The position numbers and the translations under genes were made by a program. A DNA stretch of 64,000 nucleotides. Source: Thermodesulfobacteriota bacterium (lineage in GTDB: Bacteria > Desulfobacterota > Desulfobacteria > Desulfobacterales > Desulfosudaceae). Numbering within the stretch: the first letter of the stretch is position 1; each line of letters opens with the position of its first letter. Below the pieces are notes generated by a model that saw only the letters and a list, made by a program, of their open reading frames with translations, did no database searches and was not told where the DNA came from. This document shows positions 12,326 to 22,778 of the stretch, in pieces. The stretch spans positions 372,001 to 436,000 of the forward strand of contig JBFMDX010000002.1 in the NCBI GenBank assembly GCA_040753795.1, written 5' to 3'.

Positions 12326-12583
12326 ATGAAAGCCAGAGGACTGAAAAGGCGGGTTGAGGGGATAGTGGTCAGCGACAAGATGGACAAAACTGTCGTGGTG
12401 ATGGTAGAGCGTCTTGTTAAACATGCGGCTTACAAAAAATATGTCAGGCGCAGAACCAAATTCGCGGCGCATGATGAGACCAATCGTTGTGCTGTCGGCG
12501 ATCGGGTTGTGATCACGGAGTCCCGACCGTTAAGCCGCACCAAGCGGTGGCGCGTGTCCGATATTGTTGAAAAGGCAGTTTGA
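12326..12583 (+). CDS. rpsQ: 30S ribosomal protein S17
   Basis: S17 (85 residues) is an OB-fold protein of the 30S body. [22 protein letters not shown] and the later [20 protein letters not shown] match the family. It closes the S10 part of the cluster, 20 bases before rplN. Confidence 0.98.
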   Translation: MKARGLKRRVEGIVVSDKMDKTVVVMVERLVKHAAYKKYVRRRTKFAAHDETNRCAVGDRVVITESRPLSRTKRWRVSDIVEKAV

Positions 12584-12603
12584 GCATAAAAGGAATATAG
12601 AAA

Positions 12604-12972
12604 ATGATCCGGGTTGAAACAAGGCTGAAAGTTGCTGACAATTCCGGCGCTAAGATTGTTTATTGTATTAAAGTGCTGGGAGGTTCCAGGAGGAAAGTCG
12701 CCACCATCGGAGATGTTATTGTCGTCTCCGTCAAGGAAGCGGTTCCGAACTCAAAAGTCAAAAAAGGGGATGTGCTGAAGGCGGTGATTGTCAGAACCAA
12801 AAAAGAGATTAGAAGACCGGACGGATCCTTTATCCGGTTTGATGATAACTCAGCCGTCTTGATCGCTGAAAACAGAGAACCGCTGGGCACCCGTATTTTC
12901 GGGCCTGTTGCCAGGGAATTGCGGGCCAAAAAGTTTATGAAGATAATATCACTGGCGCCTGAAGTGCTGTAA
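12604..12972 (+). CDS. rplN: 50S ribosomal protein L14
   Basis: L14 (122 residues) binds 23S rRNA near the intersubunit face and is where the silencing factor RsfS docks. [28 protein letters not shown] and [11 protein letters not shown] are conserved. It opens the spc-type gene group; no separate promoter is evident in the 20-base gap. Confidence 0.98.
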   Translation: MIRVETRLKVADNSGAKIVYCIKVLGGSRRKVATIGDVIVVSVKEAVPNSKVKKGDVLKAVIVRTKKEIRRPDGSFIRFDDNSAVLIAENREPLGTRIFGPVARELRAKKFMKIISLAPEVL

Positions 12973-13000
12973 TCGGTTTTGTGAGGCGGGAGCAGAGAAA

Positions 13001-13327
13001 ATGCTGCGCGAAAAATTGAACATAAAGAAAAACGACAAGGTGAAAATTCTATCCGGCAAAGACAAGGGGAAGATCGGTAAAGTGCTTTCCGTTAACGCCA
13101 AGAAAAACAAGGTCTTGGTTGAAAACATCAATATGATGAAGCATCATCGGCGACCCAATGTGCAGTTACGTCAAGGCGGTATTATCGAAAAAGAGGTCGC
13201 CATCCATCGGGCCAAGGTGATGTTGATGTGTAATAAATGCGTTAAGCCCGCCCGGATCAAGATCAAGCAACTGGAGGATGGCGCAAAAGTCCGGATGTGC
13301 GCAAGGTGTAACGAAACTATTGATTGA
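13001..13327 (+). CDS. rplX: 50S ribosomal protein L24 with C-terminal zinc ribbon
   Basis: L24 (108 residues) is an early 50S assembly protein. The KOW motif [19 protein letters not shown] is near the N-terminus. The C-terminal third has two Cys pairs, CNKC and CARC, forming a likely zinc ribbon. Many non-enterobacterial L24 proteins have this ribbon, while E. coli L24 lacks it. Confidence 0.97.
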   Translation: MLREKLNIKKNDKVKILSGKDKGKIGKVLSVNAKKNKVLVENINMMKHHRRPNVQLRQGGIIEKEVAIHRAKVMLMCNKCVKPARIKIKQLEDGAKVRMCARCNETID

Positions 13328-13354
13328 TAGCCGTCGGGAAATACAGGAGCAGTG

Positions 13355-13891
13355 ATGTCATCGAAAGATTACTACATCAATGAGGTAGTGCCCAAGCTGA
13401 AAGAACGCTTGGGTTACAAAAACCCAATGCAGGTGCCGAAACTGGAAAAAATTGTTCTCAACATGGGACTGGGTGAGGCGATTAATAATATCAAAATTCT
13501 GGACTCTGCCGTGGAGGAGTTACGGGCAATTGCCGGTCAGCAACCGGTTATCCGGCGCTCGAAAAAATCAATCGCGGCTTTTAAGCTCAGGCAGGGGATG
13601 CCCGTCGGATGTATGGTGACACTGCGCAAAAAACGGATGTACGATTTTTACAATAAACTGGTAAATATCGCTTTGCCGCGGGTTCGAGACTTCCGGGGTG
13701 TTTCAGCGACCGCTTTTGATGGCCGGGGCAATTATACCATCGGCATGAAAGAGCAGATCGTGTTTCCTGAAATTGACTACGACAAAATTGACAAGATCAA
13801 GGGATTGAATATCACGATTGTAACCACCGCCAAGACCGATGATGAAGCCAGAGAGTTGTTGCGGGAAATGGGAATGCCGTTTAAGAGCTAA
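13355..13891 (+). CDS. rplE: 50S ribosomal protein L5
   Basis: L5 (178 residues) binds 5S rRNA and contacts the P-site t[17 protein letters not shown] and LRDFRG-like [19 protein letters not shown] are typical, and [20 protein letters not shown] ends the protein. GTG at 13352 is also in frame, but ATG 13355 is better spaced from AGGAG at 13344-13348. Confidence 0.97.
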   Translation: MSSKDYYINEVVPKLKERLGYKNPMQVPKLEKIVLNMGLGEAINNIKILDSAVEELRAIAGQQPVIRRSKKSIAAFKLRQGMPVGCMVTLRKKRMYDFYNKLVNIALPRVRDFRGVSATAFDGRGNYTIGMKEQIVFPEIDYDKIDKIKGLNITIVTTAKTDDEARELLREMGMPFKS

Positions 13892-13915
13892 TTGTTACTA
13901 AATGGGAGGATAATT

Positions 13916-14101
13916 TTGGCAAAAACAGCCCTTATGATCAAGGCGGCGCAGAAACCCAAATTCAGCGCCAGGCAGTATAACAGATGTCCGCTATGCGGAC
14001 GTCCCAGAGGGTTTTTGCGGAAATTCGGGATCTGTCGTATCTGTTTCAGGGAACTGGCTTCAAGCGGGAAGCTGCCTGGAGTGACCAAATCAAGCTGGTA
14101 G
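13916..14101 (+). CDS. rpsN: 30S ribosomal protein S14, zinc-binding (short) type
   Basis: The 61-residue short S14 form. The zinc site is CPLC and CRIC (CxxC...CxxC), followed by [19 protein letters not shown] place the start at TTG 13916 ([15 protein letters not shown]), 4 bases behind GGGAGGATAA. The alternative ATG at 13892 would add 8 residues foreign to the family. Confidence 0.96.
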   Translation: MAKTALMIKAAQKPKFSARQYNRCPLCGRPRGFLRKFGICRICFRELASSGKLPGVTKSSW

Positions 14102-14170
14102 TTTTATTGGAATTCAGAGCGCACTGAACAAGAAAGAGAATCAAGATCGTGTTAACGAAAGGCAAGAATC

Positions 14171-14569
14171 ATGTCGATAAATGATCCCATTGCGGATATG
14201 CTGACGCGAATTCGAAATGCCGGCAAAGCCAGGCATAACCGTGTTGATATACCCGGCTCAAAGATAAACGAAGGGGTTGCGGCCATACTCAAGCAGCAGG
14301 GGTATATTAAGAATTACAAGTTTATCAAGGACGGGAAACAGGGCGTGCTGAGGGTGTATCTGAAATTTGACAAGGCGCAGAATCATGCCATTTACGGACT
14401 GGTGCGGGTAAGTAAAACAGGCCGTCGGATTTATACGAAACGTAAAGACATCGTTTCGGTGATGAATGGTACCGGAATTGCGATTCTGTCGACATCCAAG
14501 GGATTAATGACGGATAAGCAGGCGGTTCAGGAAAATATCGGTGGCGAAATTCTCTGTACTGTCTGGTAG
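14171..14569 (+). CDS. rpsH: 30S ribosomal protein S8
   Basis: S8 (132 residues) binds the central domain of 16S rRNA and represses spc genes in E. coli. DPIADMLTRIRNA opens it, and GTGIAILSTSKGLMTDKQA lies near the end. It starts 69 bases after rpsN, the longest gap in this part of the cluster. Confidence 0.98.
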   Translation: MSINDPIADMLTRIRNAGKARHNRVDIPGSKINEGVAAILKQQGYIKNYKFIKDGKQGVLRVYLKFDKAQNHAIYGLVRVSKTGRRIYTKRKDIVSVMNGTGIAILSTSKGLMTDKQAVQENIGGEILCTVW

Positions 14570-14584
14570 AAAGAGGTGTGAAGG

Positions 14585-15115
14585 ATGGCTCGAGTTGGGA
14601 AAAAGCTGATTCAAATACCGGATAAGGTAAAGGTTTCCTATGCCGACAAATGTATCACGGTGACAGGAAGCAGCGGGACCTTGTCGCGCAATTTGCACCA
14701 GGCTGTTGATCTGAAAATCGAAAACAATGTGATCAGCGTTACGACTGTTGATAACGGCCGGAAAACATTGGCGTTTCAGGGTATGACAAGATCACTGCTC
14801 TGCAATATGATAGAAGGCGTCAACAAAAAGTTCGAACGCAGCCTTGAGATAAACGGGATTGGCTACAAGGTTGAGGTTAAGGGGAATATGGTTATTTTAA
14901 ACATCGGGTTTTCCCATCCCATAGAATTTGCTCTGCCTGAAGGCGTTTCAGGTAAAGTTGAAAAAAATGTGCTCACTTTGTCCAGCATTGATAAGGAGTT
15001 GCTGGGGAACACCGCCGCGTCGATCAGAAAGCTCAAACCACCTGAGCCCTATAAGGGCAGGGGGATTAAATACACAGACGAGCATATTCAAAGAAAAGCC
15101 GGAAAGACAGCATAG
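14585..15115 (+). CDS. rplF: 50S ribosomal protein L6
   Basis: L6 (176 residues) lies near the factor-binding centre of the 50S. The two-domain pattern is clear, ending in the signature PEPYKGRGIKYTDEHIQRKAGKTA. GTGTGAAGG precedes the ATG. Confidence 0.98.
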   Translation: MARVGKKLIQIPDKVKVSYADKCITVTGSSGTLSRNLHQAVDLKIENNVISVTTVDNGRKTLAFQGMTRSLLCNMIEGVNKKFERSLEINGIGYKVEVKGNMVILNIGFSHPIEFALPEGVSGKVEKNVLTLSSIDKELLGNTAASIRKLKPPEPYKGRGIKYTDEHIQRKAGKTA

Positions 15116-15131
15116 GCAATAAAGGGTTGAC

Positions 15132-15506
15132 ATGAGTACCGTAAATAAAAAAATGCAGTTGAGGCAAAGACGGAAGAACAGAATTCGGAAGAAAATCTTC
15201 GGCACGACGGAGCGTCCCAGGTTAAGTGTTTTCAGGAGCGCCCGACATGTCTTCGCCCAGATTATCGACGATACCAGAGGCCATACATTCGTTGTCGCAT
15301 CAACCAACGAAAAGGCTGTTAAAGAAAATCTGGAGATCGCCGGTAAAAAGAAATCCGAACGGGCCAATTATGTGGGCAGACTGGCAGCGCAGCGTGCTCT
15401 GGAAAAAGGAATAACCGCGGTAGTCTTTGACCGGGGCGGTTTCTTGTATCATGGCAGAGTGAAAGCCGTTCTGGAAGGGGCTCGCGAAGCAGGTTTGAAG
15501 TGCTGA
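15132..15506 (+). CDS. rplR: 50S ribosomal protein L18
   Basis: L18 (124 residues) binds 5S rRNA with L5. It has the basic N-terminus, [20 protein letters not shown], and the C-terminal [26 protein letters not shown]. It starts 16 bases after rplF. Confidence 0.97.
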   Translation: MSTVNKKMQLRQRRKNRIRKKIFGTTERPRLSVFRSARHVFAQIIDDTRGHTFVVASTNEKAVKENLEIAGKKKSERANYVGRLAAQRALEKGITAVVFDRGGFLYHGRVKAVLEGAREAGLKC

Positions 15507-15577
15507 TGGACGGGTGTTCCACGGCAAAAAAGTCCACGGGAACAAAAGCAACAGGACAGAAATGAGGAGGCAGTCGC

Positions 15578-16081
15578 TTGCTAAAACAGGATAAACAGGA
15601 CAAAGACGAAATCCAGTTGATTGATAACGTTGTGAACATCAAGCGTGTATCCAAGGTCGTTAAAGGTGGACGCAAGTTCCATTTCAGCGCCGTGGTCGTT
15701 GTGGGTGACGGCAAAGGAAGTGTTGGGTACGGCCTGGGCAAAGCGGCTGAAGTCCCGGAAGCAATTCGTAAGGGCGCTGAAAAAGCAAAAAGGGAGATGG
15801 TTTCCGTGTCGCTGGTGGGTGGAACCATTCCTTATGCGACCACGGGAAAATATGGCGCCGGCAAGGTCTTCTTGAAACCGGCTTCAAAGGGAACAGGCGT
15901 AATCGCCGGCGGTGGCGTAAGGGCCGTACTGGAAGCCGCCGGAATCAGTGATATCCTGACCAAATGTATGGGAACGCGCAACGCTCACAATGTTGTCAGG
16001 GCGACTATAAACGGATTGCAGCAGCTTCAGAGCCGGGAGCAGGTAGCGGCTCGTCGGGGCATAACGGTAGAAGACCTGTAA
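15578..16081 (+). CDS. rpsE: 30S ribosomal protein S5
   Basis: S5 (167 residues) takes part in translational fidelity. The double-stranded-RNA-binding part shows [27 protein letters not shown]. The C-terminal domain shows [18 protein letters not shown]. The start is TTG 15578 behind GAGGAGGC. The 71-base gap to rplR is larger than usual for this cluster. Confidence 0.97.
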   Translation: MLKQDKQDKDEIQLIDNVVNIKRVSKVVKGGRKFHFSAVVVVGDGKGSVGYGLGKAAEVPEAIRKGAEKAKREMVSVSLVGGTIPYATTGKYGAGKVFLKPASKGTGVIAGGGVRAVLEAAGISDILTKCMGTRNAHNVVRATINGLQQLQSREQVAARRGITVEDL

Positions 16082-16099
16082 AGGTAAGGGCATAAATCA

Positions 16100-16297
16100 A
16101 TGTCTGGGATATTGCATATCACGTTGACAAAAAGCATGATCGGCAGACCCGAAAAGCATCGCAAGGTATTACGGGCTATGGGTCTTACCAAAGTTAATAG
16201 GACCGTTTGTCTTCAGGATACACCGTCTGTGCAAGGTATGATCAATAAGGTTTCTCATCTTGTGACGGTAAAGGAGAACGTGGATGAGACTAAATGA
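16100..16297 (+). CDS. rpmD: 50S ribosomal protein L30
   Basis: L30 (65 residues), a small ferredoxin-like-fold protein. ITLTKSMIGRPEKHRKVLRAMGL and the following VQGMINKVSHLV are diagnostic. The 3' end overlaps rplO by 14 bases in a different frame. Confidence 0.96.
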   Translation: MSGILHITLTKSMIGRPEKHRKVLRAMGLTKVNRTVCLQDTPSVQGMINKVSHLVTVKENVDETK

Positions 16298-16727
16298 ATT
16301 ATCACCGGCCCGGGGATCGAAAAAGGACAAAAAACGTCTTGGCAGGGGACCGGGCTCCGGCTGGGGGACGACCGCCGGGAAAGGGACCAAAGGTGAAAAC
16401 AGCCGGTCCGGCGGCGGCGCCGCTCCCGGCTTTGAAGGCGGTCAGATGCCGATTCAGCGTAGGCTCCCCAAACGGGGGTTTACCAATATTTTTGCTAAAC
16501 GAATAGCTGCAGTCAATATTCGCGATCTGGCAGTCTTTGAAAGCGGCAGTGTAATTGACGAGAATCAATTGCGGGAAAAAGGAATCGTTAAGAATCGGGC
16601 TGACGGCATCAAACTGCTCGGGCAGGGTGAAGTCCGTCATCCACTTACCGTAAAAGTGCACCAGATCAGCCAAACCGCTCGTGGTAAGATCGAATCGGCC
16701 GGCGGAACTGTTGAGGTAATCAATTAA
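16284..16727 (+). CDS. rplO: 50S ribosomal protein L15
   Basis: L15 (147 residues) is a late assembly protein. It has the glycine-rich N-terminal part [21 protein letters not shown], then [20 protein letters not shown] 16284 sits inside the rpmD reading frame, preceded by AAGGAGAACGTGG. The stop overlaps the first base of secY (TAATG), implying coupling. Confidence 0.98.
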   Translation: MRLNELSPARGSKKDKKRLGRGPGSGWGTTAGKGTKGENSRSGGGAAPGFEGGQMPIQRRLPKRGFTNIFAKRIAAVNIRDLAVFESGSVIDENQLREKGIVKNRADGIKLLGQGEVRHPLTVKVHQISQTARGKIESAGGTVEVIN

Positions 16728-18016
16728 TGTTTGGCAGCGGTTACCAGAATATATTCAAGATACCGGAACTCAAGAAGCGTATTCTGTTCACGCTGGCGCT
16801 TCTGGCGGTTTATCGTATCGGCGTTCAGATCCCAACGCCGGGCATCAATGCCACTATTTTGGCTCAGATTTTTGGCCAGTACAAAGGCGGCATGCTGGGT
16901 ATGTTTAACATGTTTTCCGGCGGCGCCCTGGAAAACCTGTCTATTTTTGCGCTGGGTATTATGCCGTATATCAGTGCCGCCATCATTATAGAATTGCTGA
17001 CCGTGGCCGTTCCCCATCTGGAGCAGTTAAAAAAGGAAGGGGAGCAGGGTAGAAAAAAACTCACCCAGTATACCCGGTACGGCACCGTACTATTAAGTAT
17101 TATTCAGGGCTTTCTGATCGCTGTGGGCCTGGAGAAAATGGGGGCGGTAATTGATCCGGGGTGGGGTTTTCGCTTAATGACGATTATTACCCTGACCGCG
17201 GGAACAGCCTTTATCATGTGGCTGGGTGAGCAGATCACTGAACGCGGCATCGGTAATGGTATCTCGTTGATCATATGCGCCGGAATTGTCGCGCGAATGC
17301 CGGCTGCCGTAGCCAATACATCCCGGCTGATGATTACCGGTGATATGGGAATTTTCGGACTAATTATACTTCTTGTTGTGATGGTCTGTGTGGTCGGTGT
17401 TATCATTTTTGTGGAGCAGGGACAACGCCGCATACCGATTCAATATGCGAAGCGGGTGGTGGGTAGAAGGATGTACGGCGGACAAAGCACCCATCTTCCT
17501 TTAAAAATAAACACGTCCGGCGTTATCCCCCCCATATTCGCCTCGTCCATCATGATGTTTCCCGCCACCATGGCCGGTTTTGTTCCGGTTGCCTTTATTC
17601 AGAACCTTTCTTCGGTTCTAATGCCCGGTGGGGTGCTTTATGAGATTTTTTATGTAGCGCTGATTTTTTTCTTCTGCTATTTCTACACGGCCGTTACGTT
17701 CAAGCCGGATGATGTCGCTGAAAACCTGAAAAAGCAGGGCGGCTATATCCCAGGAATAAGGCCCGGGAAAAGGACGGCGGATTATATTGACAAGGTTTTG
17801 ACGCGTATAACCCTGGGCGGGGCAGTTTATGTTTCAGCGATTTGCGTGCTTCCTTCAATATTGATGACTCGTTTCAATATCCCGTTCTATTTTGGTGGAA
17901 CGGCGCTGTTGATTGTTGTCCAGGTCATGGTAGATACCACTGCTCAGATGGAATCTCACATGATCCAGAGAAACTATGAAGGATTTTTGAAAAAAAGAGT
18001 GGCCAGGACTCGGTAG
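16727..18016 (+). CDS. secY: Preprotein translocase channel subunit SecY
   Basis: SecY (429 residues) is the membrane channel of the general secretion pathway. Ten hydrophobic segments are visible. [10 protein letters not shown] lies in the first periplasmic region, and the cytoplasmic loop near residue 245 has [19 protein letters not shown]. The N-terminus is [23 protein letters not shown]. In many bacteria adk and map separate secY from infA; both are absent here. Confidence 0.98.
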   Translation: MFGSGYQNIFKIPELKKRILFTLALLAVYRIGVQIPTPGINATILAQIFGQYKGGMLGMFNMFSGGALENLSIFALGIMPYISAAIIIELLTVAVPHLEQLKKEGEQGRKKLTQYTRYGTVLLSIIQGFLIAVGLEKMGAVIDPGWGFRLMTIITLTAGTAFIMWLGEQITERGIGNGISLIICAGIVARMPAAVANTSRLMITGDMGIFGLIILLVVMVCVVGVIIFVEQGQRRIPIQYAKRVVGRRMYGGQSTHLPLKINTSGVIPPIFASSIMMFPATMAGFVPVAFIQNLSSVLMPGGVLYEIFYVALIFFFCYFYTAVTFKPDDVAENLKKQGGYIPGIRPGKRTADYIDKVLTRITLGGAVYVSAICVLPSILMTRFNIPFYFGGTALLIVVQVMVDTTAQMESHMIQRNYEGFLKKRVARTR

Positions 18017-18045
18017 CTGGAAAAAGGCGGAGGGCGTGTCAGTAG

Positions 18046-18264
18046 ATGGCAAAAGAAGAAGCGATAAAGGTGGAAGGCACTGTTCTTGAAACATTGCCGA
18101 ATGCCATGTTCAAGGTGGAACTTGAAAACAAACACCAGGTACTGGCGCATATATCCGGTAAAATGCGGATGTATTTTATTAAAATTCTGCCGGGTGATAA
18201 GGTGACGGTGGAGTTATCCCCATATGACCTTACCCGGGGGAGGATTACTTTTAGGTCGAAATAG
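18046..18264 (+). CDS. infA: Translation initiation factor IF-1
   Basis: IF-1 (72 residues) is an OB-fold factor that binds the 30S A site. [25 protein letters not shown] and the later [13 protein letters not shown] are diagnostic. It begins at ATG 18046, 29 bases after secY. Confidence 0.98.
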   Translation: MAKEEAIKVEGTVLETLPNAMFKVELENKHQVLAHISGKMRMYFIKILPGDKVTVELSPYDLTRGRITFRSK

Positions 18265-18347
18265 CTATATCCAGTGAAAAAACGGACAGACAGGTGGTGG
18301 TGGCGCTTTCTGTCAATCGTGTTCATATCACCAGGGAGTAATGAATT

Positions 18348-18461
18348 ATGAAAGTAAGGGCATCAGTTAAAAAAATGTGCCGAAACTGTAAAGTGGTCCG
18401 GCGAAAAGGCGTGGTAAGAATTATCTGCGTTAATCGAAGGCATAATCAGAGACAGGGATAG
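18348..18461 (+). CDS. rpmJ: 50S ribosomal protein L36, zinc type
   Basis: A 37-residue protein starting [21 protein letters not shown]. The CxxC pair with the later Cys and His (ICVNRRH) forms the zinc site of the zinc-type L36. The start ATG at 18348 lies 4 bases after an overlapping out-of-frame ATG at 18341, and GGGAG upstream is the likely ribosome binding site. It lies between infA and rpsM, its usual place. Confidence 0.95.
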   Translation: MKVRASVKKMCRNCKVVRRKGVVRIICVNRRHNQRQG

Positions 18462-18486
18462 CCAATAAAAACAGGAGGATGGTGTT

Positions 18487-18870
18487 TTGGCAAGAATCGC
18501 TGGGGTTGACTTACCAAAAAACAAGCGGGTTGAAATCGGGCTGACATACATATACGGCATCGGTCGTTCTGCGGCCAGAAAAATTCTGGACCTGGTGAAC
18601 ATTAACCATGATACCAAGGTAAATCAGTTGACCGAAACGGAAATAAATGACATCAGAACCGTTATTACCAATGACTTTAAGGTCGAGGGAGAGCTGCGGA
18701 CCGAACTTTCCATGAATATAAAAAGGCTCATGGATCTTGGCGCTTACAGAGGGTTGCGGCATAGAAAGTCGCTGCCTGTTCGTGGACAGCGGACCAGCAC
18801 CAATGCGCGAACCCGAAAAGGCCCGAGACGGGCTGCCGTAAAGAAAAAAGGCATTGCCGGTAAGAAATAA
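18487..18870 (+). CDS. rpsM: 30S ribosomal protein S13
   Basis: S13 (127 residues) lies in the 30S head and contacts the P-site t[29 protein letters not shown] and the C-terminal [24 protein letters not shown] are typical. The start is TTG 18487 behind AGGAGGATGG. Confidence 0.98.
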   Translation: MARIAGVDLPKNKRVEIGLTYIYGIGRSAARKILDLVNINHDTKVNQLTETEINDIRTVITNDFKVEGELRTELSMNIKRLMDLGAYRGLRHRKSLPVRGQRTSTNARTRKGPRRAAVKKKGIAGKK

Positions 18871-18902
18871 CACGATAATACATATCAGACAGGATTTGCT
18901 AC

Positions 18903-19289
18903 ATGGCTAAAGGGTCGCAAGAAAAGAAAACGGTAAAAAAGAATATAGCATCCGGTGTGGTGCATATTCAGTCAACCTTTAATAATACCATCATAACGAT
19001 AACGGATACCGCCGGCAATGTAATTGCCTGGTCCTCTGCCGGTGGACGGGGCTTCAAGGGGGCAAGAAAAAGTACGCCCTTTGCCGCGCAAATGGCCTCC
19101 GAAGATGCCGTCAAGAAGGCCATGACGCAGGGGATGAAAAACGTTGAGGTATATGTGAAGGGGCCCGGACCCGGGAGAGAGTCCGCCCTGCGAGCTTTGC
19201 AGACGGCCGGGCTGACTATTACAACCATAAAAGATGTTACACCTATTCCCCACAATGGGTGCCGTCCCCCCAAACGGCGGCGGGTATAA
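18903..19289 (+). CDS. rpsK: 30S ribosomal protein S11
   Basis: S11 (128 residues) forms the 30S platform next to the mRNA exit. [33 protein letters not shown] and the C-terminal [15 protein letters not shown] are conserved. It lies between rpsM and rpsD as expected. Confidence 0.98.
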   Translation: MAKGSQEKKTVKKNIASGVVHIQSTFNNTIITITDTAGNVIAWSSAGGRGFKGARKSTPFAAQMASEDAVKKAMTQGMKNVEVYVKGPGPGRESALRALQTAGLTITTIKDVTPIPHNGCRPPKRRRV

Positions 19290-19357
19290 CGAACCCGGAA
19301 AGCGGAATGAAGGTCGATCCACAGGTAACGTTGAGTGCTTTTGGAAGGAGGCAGTAA

Positions 19358-19984
19358 TTGGGAAGATATAGAGAGTCGGTTTGCAGACTTTGCAGGCGTG
19401 AAAACTTAAAATTGTTCCTCAAAGGAGATCGTTGCTATTCCGATAAGTGTGCCTTTGACCGTCGGGGATACCCGCCTGGTGAACATGGTCAGTCGCGTGC
19501 AAAATTCTCACCATACGGTGTTCAATTGCGTGAAAAGCAGAAAGTCAAGCGCATGTATGGGCTGTCTGAACTTCAGTTTCAGTTGACATTTCAGAAGGCT
19601 GACCGTCAGAAAGGAATCACCGGCACCAATCTTCTTGTCCTCTTGGAGCGCAGATTTGATAATGTGGTTTATCGTTTGGGGTTTGCCAGTTCAAGAGTCC
19701 AGGCTAGGCATTTCATCAGGCATAACCATTTCCTGGTTAATGGGAAAAAAATCAACATTCCGTCCTACCTGATTAAACCCGGCGACCTTATCGAACCTGT
19801 GGAGAAAAGCCGTAATATCCAGGCGTTTTCCGATTCGCTTGCCGCTGTTGAACGCCGCGGCATTCCTCAATGGCTGTTGCTCGAAAAAGACAAACAGAAG
19901 GGCGTGGTGCGGAGTATACCGGCCCGCGAGGACATTACCATTCCCATTCAAGAACAGTTGATCGTTGAACTGTACTCCAAATAG
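19358..19984 (+). CDS. rpsD: 30S ribosomal protein S4, zinc-containing form
   Basis: S4 (208 residues) is a primary 16S rRNA-binding protein. The N-terminal CRLC together with two later cysteines (DRCYSDKC) indicates the zinc-binding C+ form. The S4 RNA-binding domain, [38 protein letters not shown], is intact. Translation starts at TTG 19358 behind GGAAGGAGGC. Confidence 0.97.
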   Translation: MGRYRESVCRLCRRENLKLFLKGDRCYSDKCAFDRRGYPPGEHGQSRAKFSPYGVQLREKQKVKRMYGLSELQFQLTFQKADRQKGITGTNLLVLLERRFDNVVYRLGFASSRVQARHFIRHNHFLVNGKKINIPSYLIKPGDLIEPVEKSRNIQAFSDSLAAVERRGIPQWLLLEKDKQKGVVRSIPAREDITIPIQEQLIVELYSK

Positions 19985-20094
19985 ATCTTGTTTCGGGTTT
20001 AATCAACATTCGCAGGCAAAAGGCAGTTTGCACGAAATATACTGATAATTCTGCGTAAGACCGCATCCCTTTGCAGCGTAATTGGGAGATAACC

Positions 20095-21126
20095 ATGGAA
20101 AATGAATTGAATGAGTTGATGTACATGAATTGGCGGGAGATCATCAGGCCCGAAAAGATTCAGGTGGAGACTGCCACTCCTTTTTATGGAAAATTTGTTT
20201 GTGAACCCCTGGCGCGCGGTTTTGGAATCACGATCGGTAATGCGTTGCGGCGAATCATGCTTTCTTCGTTGCACGGTGCTGCTATCACATCCGTAAAGAT
20301 AGAAGGTGTGATGCACGAGTATTCAACCATCGAGGGGGTTCTGGAGGATGTTTCGGAAGTTATCTTGAATTTGAAAGAAGTACGTCTGAAAACCGCTACC
20401 GCCGCTCCCAAAGAAATTATTATTGATGTGCAAAGCGAGGGGGTTGTTACGGCAGGAGACATCGTTAGCCCTGACGGTCAGGTCGAAATTCTTAATCCCG
20501 AGGCACATCTCGCGACTCTGTCCGAAGGCGCCAGGCTGAAAATGGTGATGACGGTTAAAGTGGGAAAGGGATTCTCTCTGGCGGAATCGAACAGAGATGA
20601 CAGCGCTCCGACTGGCACGATCCCCATTGATTCTGTTTTTACTCCTGTCCGGCGGGTCAGTTATGTTGTCGGGAACGCCAGGGTTAAGCAGAAAACCGAT
20701 TATGATAAATTGACGATGGAAGTCCATACGGATGGCAGTGTTTTACCGGAAGACGCGGTTTCGTTTGCGGCCAAGATTCTTAAAGAGCAGATGAATGTTT
20801 TTATTAATTTTGATGAGAGCGCGGAACCTGAATATTCCAAAAAGGATGAGGGCGGTGAAGGCAAGGAGTTCAATGAGAATCTCCATCGAAGTGTTAATGA
20901 ACTGGAACTGTCAGTAAGGAGTTCCAATTGTCTCAAAAACGCCAAAATCGACAAGATTTATCAGTTGGTACAAAAAACTGAAGCTGAAATGCTCAAGACG
21001 AAAAACTTCGGGAGAAAATCATTAAACGAAATTAAGGAATTGCTTTCTGAAATGGGCCTTTCGCTGGGGATGAACCTGGAAGGTTTCCAGCCGCGGGAAG
21101 ACGAGAATAGTGATAAAGGGGAATAA
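20095..21126 (+). CDS. rpoA: RNA polymerase alpha subunit
   Basis: Alpha (343 residues) dimerises to nucleate polymerase assembly. The N-terminal domain (about 1-235) has [22 protein letters not shown]. The C-terminal domain (about 255-330) has [15 protein letters not shown] and the DNA- and activator-binding [17 protein letters not shown] use ATG 20095 behind GGGAGATAACC; an ATG 24 bases upstream is also in frame. It lies directly before rplQ. Confidence 0.98.
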   Translation: MENELNELMYMNWREIIRPEKIQVETATPFYGKFVCEPLARGFGITIGNALRRIMLSSLHGAAITSVKIEGVMHEYSTIEGVLEDVSEVILNLKEVRLKTATAAPKEIIIDVQSEGVVTAGDIVSPDGQVEILNPEAHLATLSEGARLKMVMTVKVGKGFSLAESNRDDSAPTGTIPIDSVFTPVRRVSYVVGNARVKQKTDYDKLTMEVHTDGSVLPEDAVSFAAKILKEQMNVFINFDESAEPEYSKKDEGGEGKEFNENLHRSVNELELSVRSSNCLKNAKIDKIYQLVQKTEAEMLKTKNFGRKSLNEIKELLSEMGLSLGMNLEGFQPREDENSDKGE

Positions 21127-21132
21127 GTCGTA

Positions 21133-21681
21133 ATGAGACATCGCAAAGCAGGCGTAAAGCTGGGAAGAACGGGTAGTCATCGTAATGCCATGTTTCGTAA
21201 TATGGTTACGTCATTATTGAAGCATGATCGGATTCAGACCACCGATACCAAGGCCAAAGAGTTGAGAAGGTGGGTGGATCATGTCATTACGCTGGCCAAA
21301 AGAGGCGATCTGCATGCCAGGCGCCAGGCCCTATCCATTGTCAGAGACAAGGCGGTTGTGCATAAACTGTTTGACAATGCACAGGAGCTCTTCGGCAGCC
21401 GGCCAGGCGGCTATTCCCGCCTGATAAAGCTGGGTCGGCGGGCAGGTGATGCGGCTCCAATGACCATGGTTGAGCTGATTATTCCGGAAGGAAAGTCGGC
21501 GGATAAAAAGAAGAAAGCAAAAGCTGCGGAACAGGAGGCTTCGGTTTCGCCGAAATCCGATTCGGGCGTTGATGTGTCTGCGTCTTCGGCCAAACCATCG
21601 GAAGTCGCCGTTGAAAAGTCTGCAGATACAGCGGAAACGGCATCCTCCCCCGGTGCAGGAACAGGCGCCAGGGAGGAATAA
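21133..21681 (+). CDS. rplQ: 50S ribosomal protein L17 with long low-complexity tail
   Basis: The first 117 residues or so are ordinary L17: [24 protein letters not shown], then [20 protein letters not shown] and [29 protein letters not shown]. The protein continues to 182 residues with a tail of about 60 residues rich in Ser, Ala, Glu and Lys. The core family ends near 120 residues, so the tail is an addition, probably disordered. It closes the supercluster and is followed by a strong terminator. Confidence 0.96.
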   Translation: MRHRKAGVKLGRTGSHRNAMFRNMVTSLLKHDRIQTTDTKAKELRRWVDHVITLAKRGDLHARRQALSIVRDKAVVHKLFDNAQELFGSRPGGYSRLIKLGRRAGDAAPMTMVELIIPEGKSADKKKKAKAAEQEASVSPKSDSGVDVSASSAKPSEVAVEKSADTAETASSPGAGTGAREE

Positions 21682-21709
21682 CCTTTTTATTTTATTGAAT
21701 AAGAGGCAA

Positions 21710-21749
21710 GAAAGCCACACCCTGTGTTTCAGGGCGTGGCTTTTGTTTT
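21710..21749 (+). terminator. Strong hairpin terminator after rplQ, overlapping the end of the opposing GGDEF gene
   Basis: A stem, AAAGCCACACCCTG paired with CAGGGCGTGGCTTT, encloses a 5-base loop and runs into TTTTGTTTTT. It terminates the ribosomal supercluster. The stop codon of the opposing GGDEF gene lies inside the same stem, so the element may act in both directions. Confidence 0.85.
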
Positions 21750-22778
21750 TCTGGACGCTTTTTTCTGATAGAGTCGTTCATCCGCTTTTTTAAGAAGAAT
21801 TGAGGCGGCATCATCTTCTTCCGGTAAAGCGTCCTCCATGGAGGCGACGCCGAAGCTGGTGGATACCGGTATTTCCTTTCCGTTCTGAATCAGCGGCGTC
21901 TGTTCCAGATGAAGTTTGACGCGGTTCATCAAGGCGTTCGCCTGGTCACTGCCGGTTTCAGGGAGAATAATCACAAACTCGTCTCCGGCGAATCGGGAGA
22001 TGATGTCCGTTTCCCTGGATTTTTGTTCCAGGCTTCTGGCCAGATGAATCAGCAGTCTGTCCCCGGCCTCATGCCCGAACGTGTCATTAACCGTTTTAAA
22101 ATAATCCAGATCCAGAAACACTACAGATAGCGGCATATTATAGCGTTTGGCACGGCCAATCTCTCTTTTTAAAACCGTTTCCATCACTCTCCGGTTGAGT
22201 AGACCGGTTAATGGATCATGATAGGCTAAAAACTCCAGCCTCTCATGGGCCGTAACATTGGAGAGGCATAAGGATACCTTTGCGGCCAGTTGCTCCAGCA
22301 GAAAAGTGTCCATATTCGGGTGAAAACGGTTCTCGGAGGCGTCACCATGGTTGAGGCTGCCGATAACTTCTCCGTCCATGGTGATAGGAGCGATGGCCAT
22401 GGATTTAATCAGATAGCTTTTGCCTTCCGGGAGCAGTTTAAAGTAGGGTTTTAACTCAGCGTTGGCGAGAACAGGTTCGGTCTGATTTCCGATCAGCGCG
22501 AAAAAAAGATTTTTTTCAATCAGGTTGATGTTTGATTTTAAAGATTCATCCAGGGTTTTGACCGAGTCGATGAGGAAGTTCGCGCTGCCGTTTTTTAATA
22601 AAGACAGCCAGACAAATGGAATATTGAACTGCTCTTTTATTTCGGTCAGAAGTACTTCAAAAAAATCCTTAAAACTCAAGATGGATAATATTTTTTTTTC
22701 AACGGCATAAAATCTTTTCAATAAGGCCTCGTTTTCCATTAGCCGTTGATAAATGGAGACGGTCTGCTCTTCTGTCAT
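21729..22778 (-). CDS. GAF-like plus GGDEF diguanylate cyclase
   Basis: A soluble protein of 349 residues. Residues 20-175 look like a GAF-type sensor domain. The GGDEF domain from about 185 has YHDPLTGLLNRR, LDLDYFKTVNDTFGHEAGD and the catalytic loop as AGDEF, with a first-position change common among active cyclases. RETD five residues upstream of the loop is a c-di-GMP inhibitory site. It probably makes c-di-GMP in response to an unidentified intracellular signal. It is transcribed toward rplQ, and its last codons lie in the shared terminator. Confidence 0.88.
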   Translation of the reverse strand: MTEEQTVSIYQRLMENEALLKRFYAVEKKILSILSFKDFFEVLLTEIKEQFNIPFVWLSLLKNGSANFLIDSVKTLDESLKSNINLIEKNLFFALIGNQTEPVLANAELKPYFKLLPEGKSYLIKSMAIAPITMDGEVIGSLNHGDASENRFHPNMDTFLLEQLAAKVSLCLSNVTAHERLEFLAYHDPLTGLLNRRVMETVLKREIGRAKRYNMPLSVVFLDLDYFKTVNDTFGHEAGDRLLIHLARSLEQKSRETDIISRFAGDEFVIILPETGSDQANALMNRVKLHLEQTPLIQNGKEIPVSTSFGVASMEDALPEEDDAASILLKKADERLYQKKASRKTKATP

